Notes: generated by a model from the letters alone, not told the origin. A stretch of DNA of 64,000 nucleotides from Branchipolynoe longqiensis (GCA_030323885.1 CM059193.1:89853825-89917824); one strand, 5' to 3'. Positions 32,823 through 43,477 are shown, numbered from the stretch's first letter. Made by a program: numbers and translations.

Positions 32823-33148
32823 GATTGAATGTTGGAGTTTTAAGTCCGTGCAACATCTAAGGTCATATCAGCTTGGGTACTAACTTGTGACAATTCACAC
32901 TCATGGTGACTTTATAGTGGTGCCCCACTTGGAAATCAGGCCGCTGGCACCATGACTCAAAATCTCACTCAGTCACAGTATCCTGACACTGAGCCAACCA
33001 GTCCTTGCCGTATCCTATTAATGCCGATCGCCTGGCTAGGGAGTGACGAGTATCAATATTAAAGTCTTTGGTTTGACTGGACCGGGAACATAACTCCCGA
33101 CCTGAACATAACTGCCCGCGCTCTACCGATTAGGCCACCGCGCCTTGT
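32823..33148 (-). mobile_element. SINE family A, tail type 1
   Basis: The minus strand carries the full type-1 structure: tRNA-like head (33100-33148), central block (AGTCAAACCAAAGACTTTAA-like), and tail with CAAGTTAGTACCCAAGC and GACTTAAAACTCCAAC. Confidence 0.85.
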
Positions 33149-33424
33149 CAAATGTCGAAGATGGTGGCACTTAAAAATCGGATAGTGTTATGTAGCATAT
33201 AAAGTTGATAAAAACTGACTACATAATTAATTCTTCTTGGTACACTTTGCTTACTAAGCACCTTATTACCTGTCAACACGCGTCCGATGGGGTGCTGCAT
33301 GCGGCGTTAATTAATCTGATTAAGCCCGGAGGCTGCCTTCATTATCACATGAAAGGGTCGCCCATATGTGGAGATATATATGTATATATGGGTCAGAATC
33401 ACGAAAAGAGGCCAATTGGGGAAA
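33149..33424. other. Unassigned spacer
   Basis: No gene is recognised; a short TATATATGTATATAT run lies at 33372-33388. Confidence 0.45.
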
Positions 33425-33825
33425 GTTGTCGGCGTCGAGCATGGATGTCGGCGTCGATCGGTATAATTATAATTTAGCATTGACAGAGGTGTTGGAAAGT
33501 CTTTAAATTTATCCTGAATGTAAAGGTCGAGAACATACAACAACCTCATTTGTTTCTAGGATAATTATATATAAAACAAAGAAATGCACAAGACTTTAAG
33601 AATTGCAATGCTGACATCTGTTAAAGTTGTCGGCGTCGATCATTGGATGTCGGTGTCGATCGGTATAATTATAGTTTAGCATTGACAGAGATGTTGGAAA
33701 GTCCTTAAATTTATCCTGAATGTAAAGGTCGAGAAAATACAACAACGTTAATTGTTTCTAGGATAATTTAATATGAAACAAAGAAATGCACGACACTTTT
33801 AAGAATTGCGATGTCAACATCTTCA
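33425..33825. repeat. 201-bp tandem duplication
   Basis: Two copies in tandem (start GTTGTCGGCGTCGA at 33425 and 33626), each with GATGTCGGCGTCGATCGG or a one-base variant, ATTTAGCATTGACAGAG and AAATTTATCCTGAATGTAAA. CpG-rich GTCGGCGTCG motifs stand out in the AT-rich region. Confidence 0.85.
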
Positions 33826-33856
33826 ATTGACCACCGATTGGCCCGTTTTCGTGAGG

Positions 33857-33877
33857 CTGACTCATATATATATATAT

Positions 33878-33916
<39 letters not shown>
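33857..33916. repeat. (TA)n microsatellite
   Basis: About 29 TA dinucleotides with one TAGATA interruption. Confidence 0.97.
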
Positions 33917-33920
<4 letters not shown>

Positions 33921-34154
33921 AATTGTACAGGCCAAGGAGATGCCTAAGAGTTTGAAATCAGGGTTGAGAGTACCTGCCCTGCCTGCCGACACGCCGGAAT
34001 TGGCCGGTGGTGGCGCTCACGTAGGCAAGACAGCGGGAAATACGGGGAAGTCACCGATTGGACATAATACATCGAGAAGTAATAATAAACAATAATAATA
34101 ATAATCAGGTTAGAGCTCCGTCCCTTTTATATACGCATAATAAATTATACATCC

Positions 34155-34640
34155 TATACTGTTCAGTATATATCCTATGTATATTGCACAGTATATACTC
34201 ACTATGCATATGCTGTGCTATGTACATTGCACAATTTATACACACACTGTACAGTATATATGCATACACTATGCTATGTATATTGCGCAGTGTATTTATA
34301 GCATATATACTGTACAGTGTGTATATATACATACTGTTCAGTATATATCCTATGTATATTGCACAGTATATACTCACTATGCATATGCTGTGCTATGTAC
34401 ATTGCACAATTTATACACACACTGTACAGTATATATGCATACACTATGCTATGTATATTGCACAGTGTATTTATAGCATATATACTGTACAGTGTGTATA
34501 TATACATACTGTTCAGTATATATCCTATGTATATTGCACAGTATATGCCCACTATGCATACACTGTGCTATGTACATTGCACATTGTATATATAGCATAT
34601 ATATATAGCGCATCATTAATACATATTGATGCCTTGTAGT
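34155..34640. repeat. 175-bp AT-rich tandem repeat
   Basis: Three near-identical copies (ATACTGTTCAGTATATATCC at 34156, 34331 and 34506). The unit is dense in short palindromes (GTATATATAC, TGCATA, TGTACAGT). It stays open in several frames on both strands because it contains few TAA/TAG/TGA triplets; the resulting Tyr/Ile/Cys/His-rich peptides are not credible proteins. Confidence 0.9.
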
Positions 34641-35057
34641 TATATGTACTATATGATATCAATATATTCTTCAGCGCATATATATAATATATTATCTAAC
34701 ATTGGTATAAACTGCCCATTATATATACTGTGTTATGCATATTCCACAGAGTATGAATAGCACATATACTGCAGCATATACACTGCAGTTTGTATGCATC
34801 ACTATATATATATATATTACACAGCACTTTTTTTGAGCAAGTGAATCAGAGTAGTTGGAAATAAGTACCAGGATTACCCCGGTGGCGGCGCCACCATCGC
34901 CCCATAGGCTCTGGCAGAATCCTAGCTGACATCGAACTGGATGAAAACCGAGTGTATACTGATATATAATAATAATAATAAAATACCTCCAACCGAGGAT
35001 TTATACCCGTATAGGAATATACTCACTATATAGTATATATAGTGCAACATATATATA
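34641..35057. other. AT-rich sequence with microsatellites
   Basis: TATATA runs and (AAT)n at 34968-34980. A palindromic GGTGGCGGCGCCACCATCG lies near 34880, similar to blocks at 20468, 21427 and 57846. No gene. Confidence 0.5.
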
Positions 35058-35158
35058 TATATATATGCTATATATATGCTGGGAAACATTTAGAGTGCAG
35101 TGTATATAATATACACTGCACTATAAATGTTTCCCAGCATATATATAGCATATATATA
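35058..35158. repeat. Near-perfect 101-bp palindrome
   Basis: Arms of about 50 bp centred on 35108. The left arm runs ...TATATGCTGGGAAACATTTA GAGTGCAGTGTATAT and the right arm is its reverse complement, with one mismatched pair (35093/35123) besides the centre base. It could extrude as a cruciform. The right arm recurs without its partner at 35591-35640. Confidence 0.93.
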
Positions 35159-35281
35159 CTACAGTATATATACTGTACAGTTGGTATGCTACATGATATA
35201 TATAGAGAGAGAGCAACATATATATGGCATATATAGTGCATCATATGTATATCCTGCACTATATGTTTCACCGCTTATATA

Positions 35282-35536
35282 TGAGCCTGTCTCAAAAGGT
35301 GATAACTCTATGTCTTTGTCCATTGTAACAATTGACACAAAACAGTACAGAAACGGTTACACTGAAAACACAAGGACATTTGCTTCAAATCAATATGCAT
35401 TCTATTGGGATTATGAAAGACCATGTAAGAAACAAATCAGTTTAGCCTGAGCAAATGCATAAGCAGATAGTATGTTGATCTTTACAATGGACAAAGTTTT
35501 GTCCCATATTGCTTAGCACCTTTTGAGACAGTCTCA
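35282..35536. mobile_element. MITE M3
   Basis: A 255-bp element with terminal inverted repeats: TGAGCCTGTCTCAAAAGGTG at the left and TTTTGAGACAGTCTCA inverted at the right, extended by a second inverted block (TTTGTCCATTGTAA / TTTACAATGGACAAA). It lies between TATA sequences. The surrounding AT repeat exists as an uninterrupted paralogue at 35540-35790, where CTTATATATGTACC shows the empty-site context. No coding capacity. Confidence 0.85.
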
Positions 35537-35558
35537 TATACATAGTACATATAGTGCA

Positions 35559-35598
<40 letters not shown>

Positions 35599-36239
35599 TG
35601 CACTATGCATGTTTCCCAGCATATATATATCATATATATACTACAGTATATATACTGTACAGTTGGCATGCTACAATATATATATATATATATAGAGAGA
35701 GCAAAATATATATGGCATATATAGTGCAGTATATGTATATCCTGCGCTACATGTTTCACAGCTTATATATGTACCATATATATATACTGCAGAGTTAGTG
35801 TGTTGCACGGTATATATTATAGTAAGCATAAAACTAGCACATGGAGTGCAACATACATATATATATACTCCATATTATATATGTACTGCACTATGCATTG
35901 CACAACATATATATGGATCGTTTCAAGGGAAATGGGGCCAAAGTGTGACATTAGGGTATAAAATGAATATTGTGTATTTCCCTACTTTTTTCACTGAGTA
36001 GCCAACTCTTGCACATAGGTATACTAGTAATGTGAAGGAAAAGATAGTTTAGGTTACCATCTTCTCAGAATCATAATAATTAATTGACTAGCCAGCCTCA
36101 AAGGTAAATGTAACATAAGATTCATGAATAGCAGCAATTATTTTAGAATATTTAATGCATGAAACAATTAATTGTTATGCTATGAAACCCTAAGTATACA
36201 ACTTCACTATAAAGAAATCTTTATAGGCTAGTTATATTC
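35537..36239. other. AT-rich repeat copy, then unassigned sequence
   Basis: 35540-35790 repeats the unit seen at 35040-35280 (GTGCAACATA, GTTTCCCAGCATATATAT, ACTGTACAGTTGG). From about 35890 the sequence is non-repetitive and AT-rich, without a recognisable gene. Confidence 0.55.
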
Positions 36240-36985
36240 TTCCCAATTTTGGGTTGTCGACATAACACAACTGAGGTGGACACCAAAACGGATAGGGGAC
36301 TTCAACTTCAATTATTTTCATACATATGTACTCGGCGATGTTGGCGAGGTGAGACGTGCTCTAACGGTCGGGACAACAAAATACGGCAAATTAAGCATGA
36401 AATAGCTTCAAAACCACAGAAACGGCACCAAAACGGCAAATTAAATACACAAGGAATACTTTGAATACATCTGAGAGTGCCACCACATCACACTGACAAG
36501 TTAGTTCCAATAACTTGGTGCATTCACTGTCTTGCTGACTGTGGTTGTTGGGAACTTCACTTATTATCACTCACAACAACATTCAACAGTGTGTCAGTGG
36601 GCACACCAAAACTGAATGTACACCAGCAAGCTCAACAAAACGGCATGTACACCAAACAGCACATAAAGCAGACAGGGAGTACAGTGAGTGAGCTGATCAA
36701 CTGAGAGTATTACTGCATACACATACAAGTTGGTTCCAGTGGCTTGGTGCATTCACTGTCTTGCTGACTGTGTGGATATTATCACTCACAACAAAGTCAA
36801 AGGTACTGCAGTGGGCACACCAAAACGGAACGTACACCAACAAGCTCAGGGAGGCGGCGGGTGCACCAGGCAGCACACAGGGCAGACAGGGAATAAGGTG
36901 AGTGTGCTGTCCATCTGAGAGTGTCACTTGTGTTACACTTAAAGTGACTTGGTGCATTCGCTGTCTCACTATCAAATTGACCGAG
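36240..36985 (+). promoter_or_regulatory. LINE 5'UTR with tandem monomers
   Basis: Upstream of the ORF1-NADAR gene, a unit begins CTGAGAGT(G/A) at 36471, 36701 and 36915 (periods 230 and 214 bp). Each carries CTTGGTGCATTC(A/G)CTGTCT, and the first two also GTGGGCACACCAAAAC and CAGACAGGGA. The last monomer is truncated and leads into the ATG at 36986. Tandem 5'UTR monomers acting as promoters are known from rodent L1 elements; that role here is inferred. The left limit is uncertain. Confidence 0.65.
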
Positions 36986-38361
36986 ATGTCGCAACGCCAG
37001 ATGACCGATGTCCGGGGAAACCGGTCTGTGAGATCAACCAGGGTCAACCCTGTTGACCCTGCTCAGTCTCCCCCTGTCTTGAAACGACGCTCAACAAGCC
37101 CAACCACAGACACAAGAAGTGATGAGGCTGTCACACTGCAGGGGATCATGGCGAAGCTGAAACAGCTGGAAATGTCACCACTGGTCATCAACCGAATAGA
37201 TGGGTTGACGGACCAAGTAGCGGCCATGGAAACGAAAATGGATAAGATCTTGGCTGCAAACACAGAATGAGTAGACAGAATGACTGTCGAGCTGGCTGAC
37301 ACCCAAATCCGCCTTGACCAGGACCATCGGCACTTGTCAGCGGTTAAAGCTGAACTGCATGCAGTTAAATCAGATAATGTCAAACTCACAGCTCGAATGA
37401 ATGACATTGAGAATAGGGCAAGGCAGGCCAACATGCAAATTGAAGGAAAAGACGAGCAACACGGTGAGGATTTACGGAAATATGTAGTAGGACTGGCAGC
37501 GGATGTTGGTGTTGTAGACTTCAGGTCTGACCAGATTGAAAGTGTCACTCGGATTGGAAAACAGCAGACAGCGGCACACGGCAAATATCTCAGACCCCGC
37601 ACAATACTTGTGACATTTCGGTCAGCAGTGATGCGAAATGAGATATACTACCGGAGGGCCCAGCTAAAAGATCGGGCCGAGTATAAAGGCATTTACCTGA
37701 ATGACGACAGTACACCTGAGACCATGAGACTACGGGAAGACTACCGGTCAGTGGCTGCAGTGGCTCGTACAAAGGGACACAACATAAAAGTGCATGATGA
37801 TGGTATAGTGATCGACAACAAAAAGATACGACACTCAGAGCCACACCGACTCCCAGAGGGCTGTACACTCGCTGATGCCAAGACGATAAGTGTGAATGGT
37901 GAGATATATTTCCACTCCGAACATTCATATTTGTCTAACTTCTACCTGACACCAATCTTTGACAATGACTTGACGTACAGATCGGCACAACACATGTATC
38001 AAGCAGCAAAGTGTGATCTGGCAGGCAGACAAGACTTGCGCAATCAAGTTCTGGCAGTGTCATCTGCACTGGAAGCCAAACGTATTGGTGATCAGGCTGA
38101 GGAAAATGCAGAGTGGAGATCAAACAGGGAGAGGATACTGGCAGACATTGTTGAGTTAAAATTTGCACAAAACATGAGCCTACGGGGGAACTACTGGGAA
38201 CTGCTAAAGTCAAGTTAAATGAGGCAACCACTAACACATTCTATGGAATCGGCGCTACATTGAACAGCAGAGAAGTGCGCGACAGGACCTACAAGGGTCT
38301 AAACAAGTTGGGTCTGATACTCCAGGCAACGAGAGATAGACTGCAACAAAACAAAGCATAA
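36986..38361 (+). pseudogene. LINE ORF1 protein with C-terminal NADAR (YbiA-like) domain, broken
   Basis: Reads from ATG 36986 (MSQRQMTDVRGNRSVRSTR...). A coiled-coil region (about residues 55-150) is interrupted by an in-frame TGA at 37268-37270. An L1-ORF1-like RNA-binding part follows (VTRIGK, RPRTILVTF, KGIYLNDD). From 37901 the frame continues into a NADAR domain: HSEHSYLSNFY, Y-x-SAQHMYQAAK, LEAKRIGD, KFAQN-x-x-LR. It stops at 38216, but the adjacent frame (from about 38206) supplies the rest of the domain (LNEATTN-x-F-YGIG, G-L-N-K-L-G, then an arginine-containing helix) to TAA 38361, so a frameshift is present. In bacterial YbiA the motif is S-E-H; here the Glu, thought to be catalytic, is Gln (37988-37990). 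NADAR proteins act on ADP-ribose N-glycosidic bonds; a role for one in a LINE is inference. Confidence 0.85.
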
Positions 38362-39940
38362 ATTTTATACTGTATATCCAGGATACTGTATGTCGCATTT
38401 GATTGCTGAACATTGATGGCGATTGGTTCAGAAATTTCTTGTTACATTACCCCTCAAAGTGTTCGGTTGGGTTGGTTGCCTGGCGGACTGTCACTACATT
38501 AGCTGGCCCCATTGCCTCATTTGATGGAACTAGTCGTCCCTGGTGTCACTATTGAACATAAACACACTAAGGTAGATTTGGGTACCTGAGTGATTGCCAG
38601 CTAGTCAATAGGGACAGAGAGCTTGATGCATTACAGGCATACGTGGGGCAGGGACTATCATTAATGACAAGAGTCACACCAAACTGAAATACAGAGAGTG
38701 ACAGTTTCCAGGTTGACTGGCCTACTAAAATGCTTTTCCTGATCTAACCTTGCCTGCTAATTTTAACTGCATGGTATGTGGATGAATGTCTTCTGCTTTC
38801 TGTTTGCTTTTTCTTCCTTCCCGACTTTATACCATAGGTAACAACCCACAAGAATGAGAATAGTAGTCAAAGATGGCCCAAACCATAACATTCTCTGTAA
38901 AACCACAAATGCATGGCCATGAATATATGTCTACATATATTTCTGTGTCTGCATGTGTGTATATGTACATGTATTGGTAAAAATGCACTATTTTTGCAAT
39001 GATGATGAAAGCTTCAATTTGAGTATTTGTTGCAGTATTCAAATGTCCATGTTATCAATGAGAGATATTGATTGTAGATATCTGCTGAAAACTGTTTTGT
39101 TGTTGCTATGTTGTTTTTTCCAGTGGTGCGCATGGTTGTAGTTTTGTGAGTGTGACCATGGGGTTTCTGGACTGAACATAGGAATTGATAGGTATGTTCA
39201 CTGTGATGACTACGGACAGGATATTGCGGAGTGGTTTGACTGCCTGCCTCTCATCCTACAACGTATGGGACTTCATTTCTGGTCCCAACATGTGATCAAG
39301 GTGGGGTGTCAATTGCCATGGGTGAACATTACTGTCTACTGGGACATGCATCTGATGATAGTGCACCACGTGCTCAGTTGTACCTGCAAATCTTAGTCAA
39401 GGTGATGACTGAGCCAAATTTTCCTGAAATTATGAACAACTGGCCGGCCTGAGGCAGATAAAGAAATTTAACCATTGGACTGCGGCATACAGCTAGGTCG
39501 GTCCATAATTCACCTAGCGCGCATGATTGTACCATTGTACACTGGGCAGGATAGCCGTATTTAATGCTCGGTTTGAAACCACTGACTGCACTGACATTTG
39601 CAGAGCATTGGCACATGTTGAGACGTACTTGCAGGAATGTTGAAATATTGGTTCTCTCAAAAAGTACAATGTGGAATATTGATATTTTCTGATTGTTCCC
39701 TCACCCAATCATACAAGGTTATACTAACATGCTACCAACCAATAAGCTATCTGCTGAACATGCACTAACCTGATAAATAATCCACAAATATCTGTCCTGA
39801 CCAAAAAGAAGCACAATGTCTGACATCATGATCATGTCTATGACATTAGTCAACACAAACGGGGGCATATGTATTCCCCCCACTAACTTACACAACAAGG
39901 AGTCCAACCCACCTGAAACACTGGGTCATGAGCCCAGGGT
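38362..39940. other. Unassigned sequence between the two LINE parts
   Basis: No LINE ORF2 follows the ORF1-NADAR gene directly. At 39183-39460 two overlapping frames read like decayed coding sequence (YVHCDDYGQDIAEWFDCLP; then QLYLQILVKVMTEPNFPEIM ending at a stop), but I cannot name a family. The stretch 39816-39940 may be leader of the downstream LINE. Confidence 0.4.
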
Positions 39941-42859
39941 ATGGTGGGTGAGGTGGTGGGGGAGCGTGGGGATGGCAGGGACTGTGTGGAAGGCATTACA
40001 CTTCCTCTAGATGAAATCAAAAGCCAGGCTGGTTTAAAAATAGCACACCTTAATATTAGAAGCTTAATTAACAAAATTGACATGCTCAGAGTTGATCTGC
40101 CGTGGTCAAATATAGATATATTCACAGTATCTGAAACTTGGCTAACAAAAAGCACTGAAGATAAGCTCGCATCAATTAAAGGATACCAGTTAACAAGAGC
40201 AGATAGAACCACCAAACTACCCAATGGAAAGACTAAGATAGGAGGGGGCTTAGCAATATACTCTAAATCAAACATTGATGTGGATGATGAGACATTGAAG
40301 CACTTAAACCTATCTAATGCTACAATTGAAGCCCAGTGGGTTATAATTAAACGAGACAACTGTAAGCGCATTCTATTAGGGAATATATATAGGATGCCTA
40401 ATGGCAGCCTAGATACTGCATTAGACTTATTAACTAACTGTTTGGACCAGATACCAGACATAGACAAAATGGAGACACTGGTTATGGGAGATTTTAATGC
40501 AGATACAGCAGATCCAAGCACACAGACAGCTACAAAAGTTAGTCATTTTGCAGTTTCACAGGGATTGGAGCAGGTCATCAAATCTTGCACTAGAATAACC
40601 CGTAAAAGCAAAAAGATTCTAGACCTAGCCTTCACAGACATGAAATACTGTACTACTACAGGGGTAATTAACTATAATATAAGCGATCATAAACCAATCT
40701 ATGTTATCAAGAAACAACCTAGGGATGTTAGCGGTCTAATAGAGTTCTGGGGTAGAACTTACAGTCAATACTCTACTGATAAATACTGTGAAACTCTAAG
40801 GCAGGAACCAATTGAAAACTTTCTCCAAACAGAGGACCCTAATGCATGTTGGCGACTATTATTGGATAAAATAACGCTAGCAGCAAACGAGAATGCACCT
40901 ATGCGACTCTATAAGGTTAAAGAAAATCGTCCCAAAAGGTTATCTAATGAAATCTTAGAGCTACAGAAAGATAGGGATTACTTTGCGCAAAAATTTGAAC
41001 ATACTGGCAACCCTGAGGATGAATTCATAGCCAAACAACTAAAGAATAAAGCAACGGCAGCCTACAGAGGTGCAAGGGCCAAGTTTCTTAAAACAGGTAT
41101 CATTTTGAATAGAAATAACTCGAGGAAGGCATGGAGGGTAATTAATGATATAGCTCCAGCACCTGTACAGTCAGTGGGACATCTAACCGATGAATTAACT
41201 GGGGATAAAATACCTAGGGGAGAGTTAGCAACTTTCATAAATAACTACTTTGTCGACATTGGTGAAAAACTAGCAAATCAATCAGAGGATATACCACTAA
41301 ATGACAAAACATACCACCCCAAAGTTAATACTCATAAATTTGAACTGCACCCAGTCACAGAGCAAGAACTTATCAAGAAGGTGCAGTTACTCTCTGAATA
41401 CAAGTCATCAGGGCTAGAAGACCTAAGTTCCAGGCTCATCAAAGATGCCATGCTAGCACTGGCTACTGAATTCACATATCTAACCAATCTAATTATTGAT
41501 ACAGGTATCTACCCAGATGCATGGAAAAGGGCAATGATTATGCCAATCCCGAAAACGTCGAACCCTAAAACGTGTAATGAACTAAGACCTATATCACTTC
41601 TTCCAATACCAGGCAAAATAGTTGAGCAACTAATCCATGACCAAATAACAGAATTTTATGAAAGTACAAGTTACCTAGCAATAGAGCAAAATGGTTTCAG
41701 GAAGAACCACTCCACAACCAAAGCAGTGGCAGGTGTGCTAGACACACTAATGACAGGGATGGATCAAGGAAGATTATCTATTGCTGTCTTTATAGACTTT
41801 CGTAAAGCATTTGATGCTGTAGACCACCAACTTTTAATAGAAAAAGCGGCAAATAGTGGTCTGGGCACAGGGACAACTAAACTGCTAAAAAATTACCTAC
41901 TAAACCGTTCACAGTATACTAGACTTGAAGGTGTTAATTCCTCACTGAGAGAAGTGAAGACAGGGGTACTACAGGGATCTACCCTGGGCCCACTATTATT
42001 CTTAATCTACATCAATGACCTCCCACTAGTACTTGAAAAAGCAAAGGGAAGCATATTTGCTGATGATGTGGTACTGGTAGCTACAGATGTTGATGTGAAA
42101 GTAGCTGAATCCAAAATGAATCATGATTTAGAAAGAGTAAACCAGTGGAAAAGGGAAAATAAACTATCCATAAATATTATAAAAACTAAATATGTAATAT
42201 TTGCAACTAAAACTAAACGTTCCAGTTTACCAATTGTCAGTATAAAAATAGGAGAGTGTATACTTACGGAGGCTCTAAGTTATAAATATTTAGGTACTAC
42301 ACTTGACCCTACAATGTCAGGAACCAGTCAATTAAATAGAATTACCAGAACATTGGCAGCCAAAATGAACACCTTCCGGAAAATAAGGCATTATATGAGC
42401 GAAGAGACTGCACTTCTATTGTACAAAACCACAATACTGCCCATCATTGATTATAATGACATAATATATAATATACTAACTAAAAAGCAGCAAGCAAAGC
42501 TCCAAACTATTCAAAATAGAGGTTTGCGCACAGTATTTAAAGGAAAAACACTACATACCATTGAGATGCACAATAAAGCTAAACTAGATGCCCTAAATAT
42601 TCGCAGAGACAAGCACCTATTAGGCCTAATGTACCACCGCACGAAAGACCCATATTACATAGACACACCTACACAAGCCACACGTGCAGCACAAGCCACC
42701 CTCCTGAAAGTGCCGCATGTTAAAACTAGTAAAATGAAAAAGTCACCGGTTGTTCTGGGGGGAGCACTCTGGAACCAACTACCAGCACGTGTCAGGAACA
42801 GTGATTGTTACAAAACTTTCAAGATAAACCTCCATGCACATTTAAATCAACCAGCCTAG
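39941..42859 (+). CDS. Intact LINE ORF2: AP endonuclease plus reverse transcriptase (972 aa)
   Basis: A complete ORF without interruptions. The N-terminal endonuclease domain (about 33-255) shows HLNIRS (36-41), SETW (64-67), YRMPNGS near 150, GDFNAD (183-188) and SDH (248-250), the catalytic set of APE-type endonucleases. The reverse transcriptase (about 500-770) shows the conserved NGFRKNHSTT, FIDFRKAFDAVDH (617-629; first catalytic Asp is 619), GVLQGSTLGPLLF and FADD (706-709). A C-terminal region ends with LGGALWNQLPARVR, typical of the CR1/L2/Jockey group. The protein nicks target DNA and primes cDNA synthesis from its own RNA. Because it is intact it may be recently active. The start at 39941 is the first ATG before the endonuclease, but a downstream start is possible. 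It may or may not belong with the ORF1 at 36986. Confidence 0.93.
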   Translation: MVGEVVGERGDGRDCVEGITLPLDEIKSQAGLKIAHLNIRSLINKIDMLRVDLPWSNIDIFTVSETWLTKSTEDKLASIKGYQLTRADRTTKLPNGKTKIGGGLAIYSKSNIDVDDETLKHLNLSNATIEAQWVIIKRDNCKRILLGNIYRMPNGSLDTALDLLTNCLDQIPDIDKMETLVMGDFNADTADPSTQTATKVSHFAVSQGLEQVIKSCTRITRKSKKILDLAFTDMKYCTTTGVINYNISDHKPIYVIKKQPRDVSGLIEFWGRTYSQYSTDKYCETLRQEPIENFLQTEDPNACWRLLLDKITLAANENAPMRLYKVKENRPKRLSNEILELQKDRDYFAQKFEHTGNPEDEFIAKQLKNKATAAYRGARAKFLKTGIILNRNNSRKAWRVINDIAPAPVQSVGHLTDELTGDKIPRGELATFINNYFVDIGEKLANQSEDIPLNDKTYHPKVNTHKFELHPVTEQELIKKVQLLSEYKSSGLEDLSSRLIKDAMLALATEFTYLTNLIIDTGIYPDAWKRAMIMPIPKTSNPKTCNELRPISLLPIPGKIVEQLIHDQITEFYESTSYLAIEQNGFRKNHSTTKAVAGVLDTLMTGMDQGRLSIAVFIDFRKAFDAVDHQLLIEKAANSGLGTGTTKLLKNYLLNRSQYTRLEGVNSSLREVKTGVLQGSTLGPLLFLIYINDLPLVLEKAKGSIFADDVVLVATDVDVKVAESKMNHDLERVNQWKRENKLSINIIKTKYVIFATKTKRSSLPIVSIKIGECILTEALSYKYLGTTLDPTMSGTSQLNRITRTLAAKMNTFRKIRHYMSEETALLLYKTTILPIIDYNDIIYNILTKKQQAKLQTIQNRGLRTVFKGKTLHTIEMHNKAKLDALNIRRDKHLLGLMYHRTKDPYYIDTPTQATRAAQATLLKVPHVKTSKMKKSPVVLGGALWNQLPARVRNSDCYKTFKINLHAHLNQPA

Positions 42860-43437
42860 GCCAAAGCAGATCAATGATACACTGGGTCGGGGTTGCCGTT
42901 CGTTTCCCTGTCCCCCCGCTCCCCCACCCCCAAACAAACACTGTAAACCCAACCAGTAGGGGCCAACTAGACCAAAAACCCATCTACAATGGAATGAGCC
43001 TGGAAATGATTGTAGTTGGATCCTACTGAAGTACATGATTAATCAATATTAACGTACTTACTAACTCAATAGGCCCCACCTGAGATTACCATGAACGTAA
43101 GTTCAATCACAAAGGCCCACCCTACATCCCCCATCACCCTTTCAAAGAGTATGTTACTACTAGAAAGATAACCAGCTGTGCCCCACCCCCTACTAACGCC
43201 TACCATACTAGTCTAACTTAGCTACCTCCCCGCATGTGTTTCTATTTTTCTTATCTTGTTCTTTAACTATCATTCATGTATCGATGTTTTGCTTATTTTC
43301 CTGTAATTGTCTATTTGTATATTGTTGTAGATTTGTTTACTGTGTAGAGGCAATTGTGATTAGGGCTGGAAGACCAGTGCATTAGCACTGACAACATGTT
43401 ATTCAGAGGAATAAAAACACTTGAACAAAAAAAAAAA
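42860..43437 (+). mobile_element. 3'UTR and poly(A) end of the intact LINE
   Basis: Untranslated sequence after the ORF2 stop, ending with GGCTGGAAGACCAGTGC ATTA GCACTGACAACATG, ATTCAGAGGAATAAAAAC and an A12 tail at 43425-43437. A perfect 6-bp stem (43375-43380 with 43385-43390) is probably the site recognised by the reverse transcriptase. The same tail occurs at the end of several short elements in this window. Confidence 0.85.
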
Positions 43438-43477
43438 ATATATATCGTGCGTATCTATATACTGTGTTCCTTGTATC

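Noticed and set aside
34058..34639. Tyr/Cys/Ile-rich frame of 193 codons
   Set aside because: It is the translation of a 175-bp AT-rich tandem repeat that stays open in several frames on both strands.
36986..42859. One single LINE spanning ORF1-NADAR and the intact ORF2
   Set aside because: Not accepted as established: 1.6 kb of unexplained sequence separates them, ORF1 is broken while ORF2 is intact, and no shared signature was found. It remains possible.
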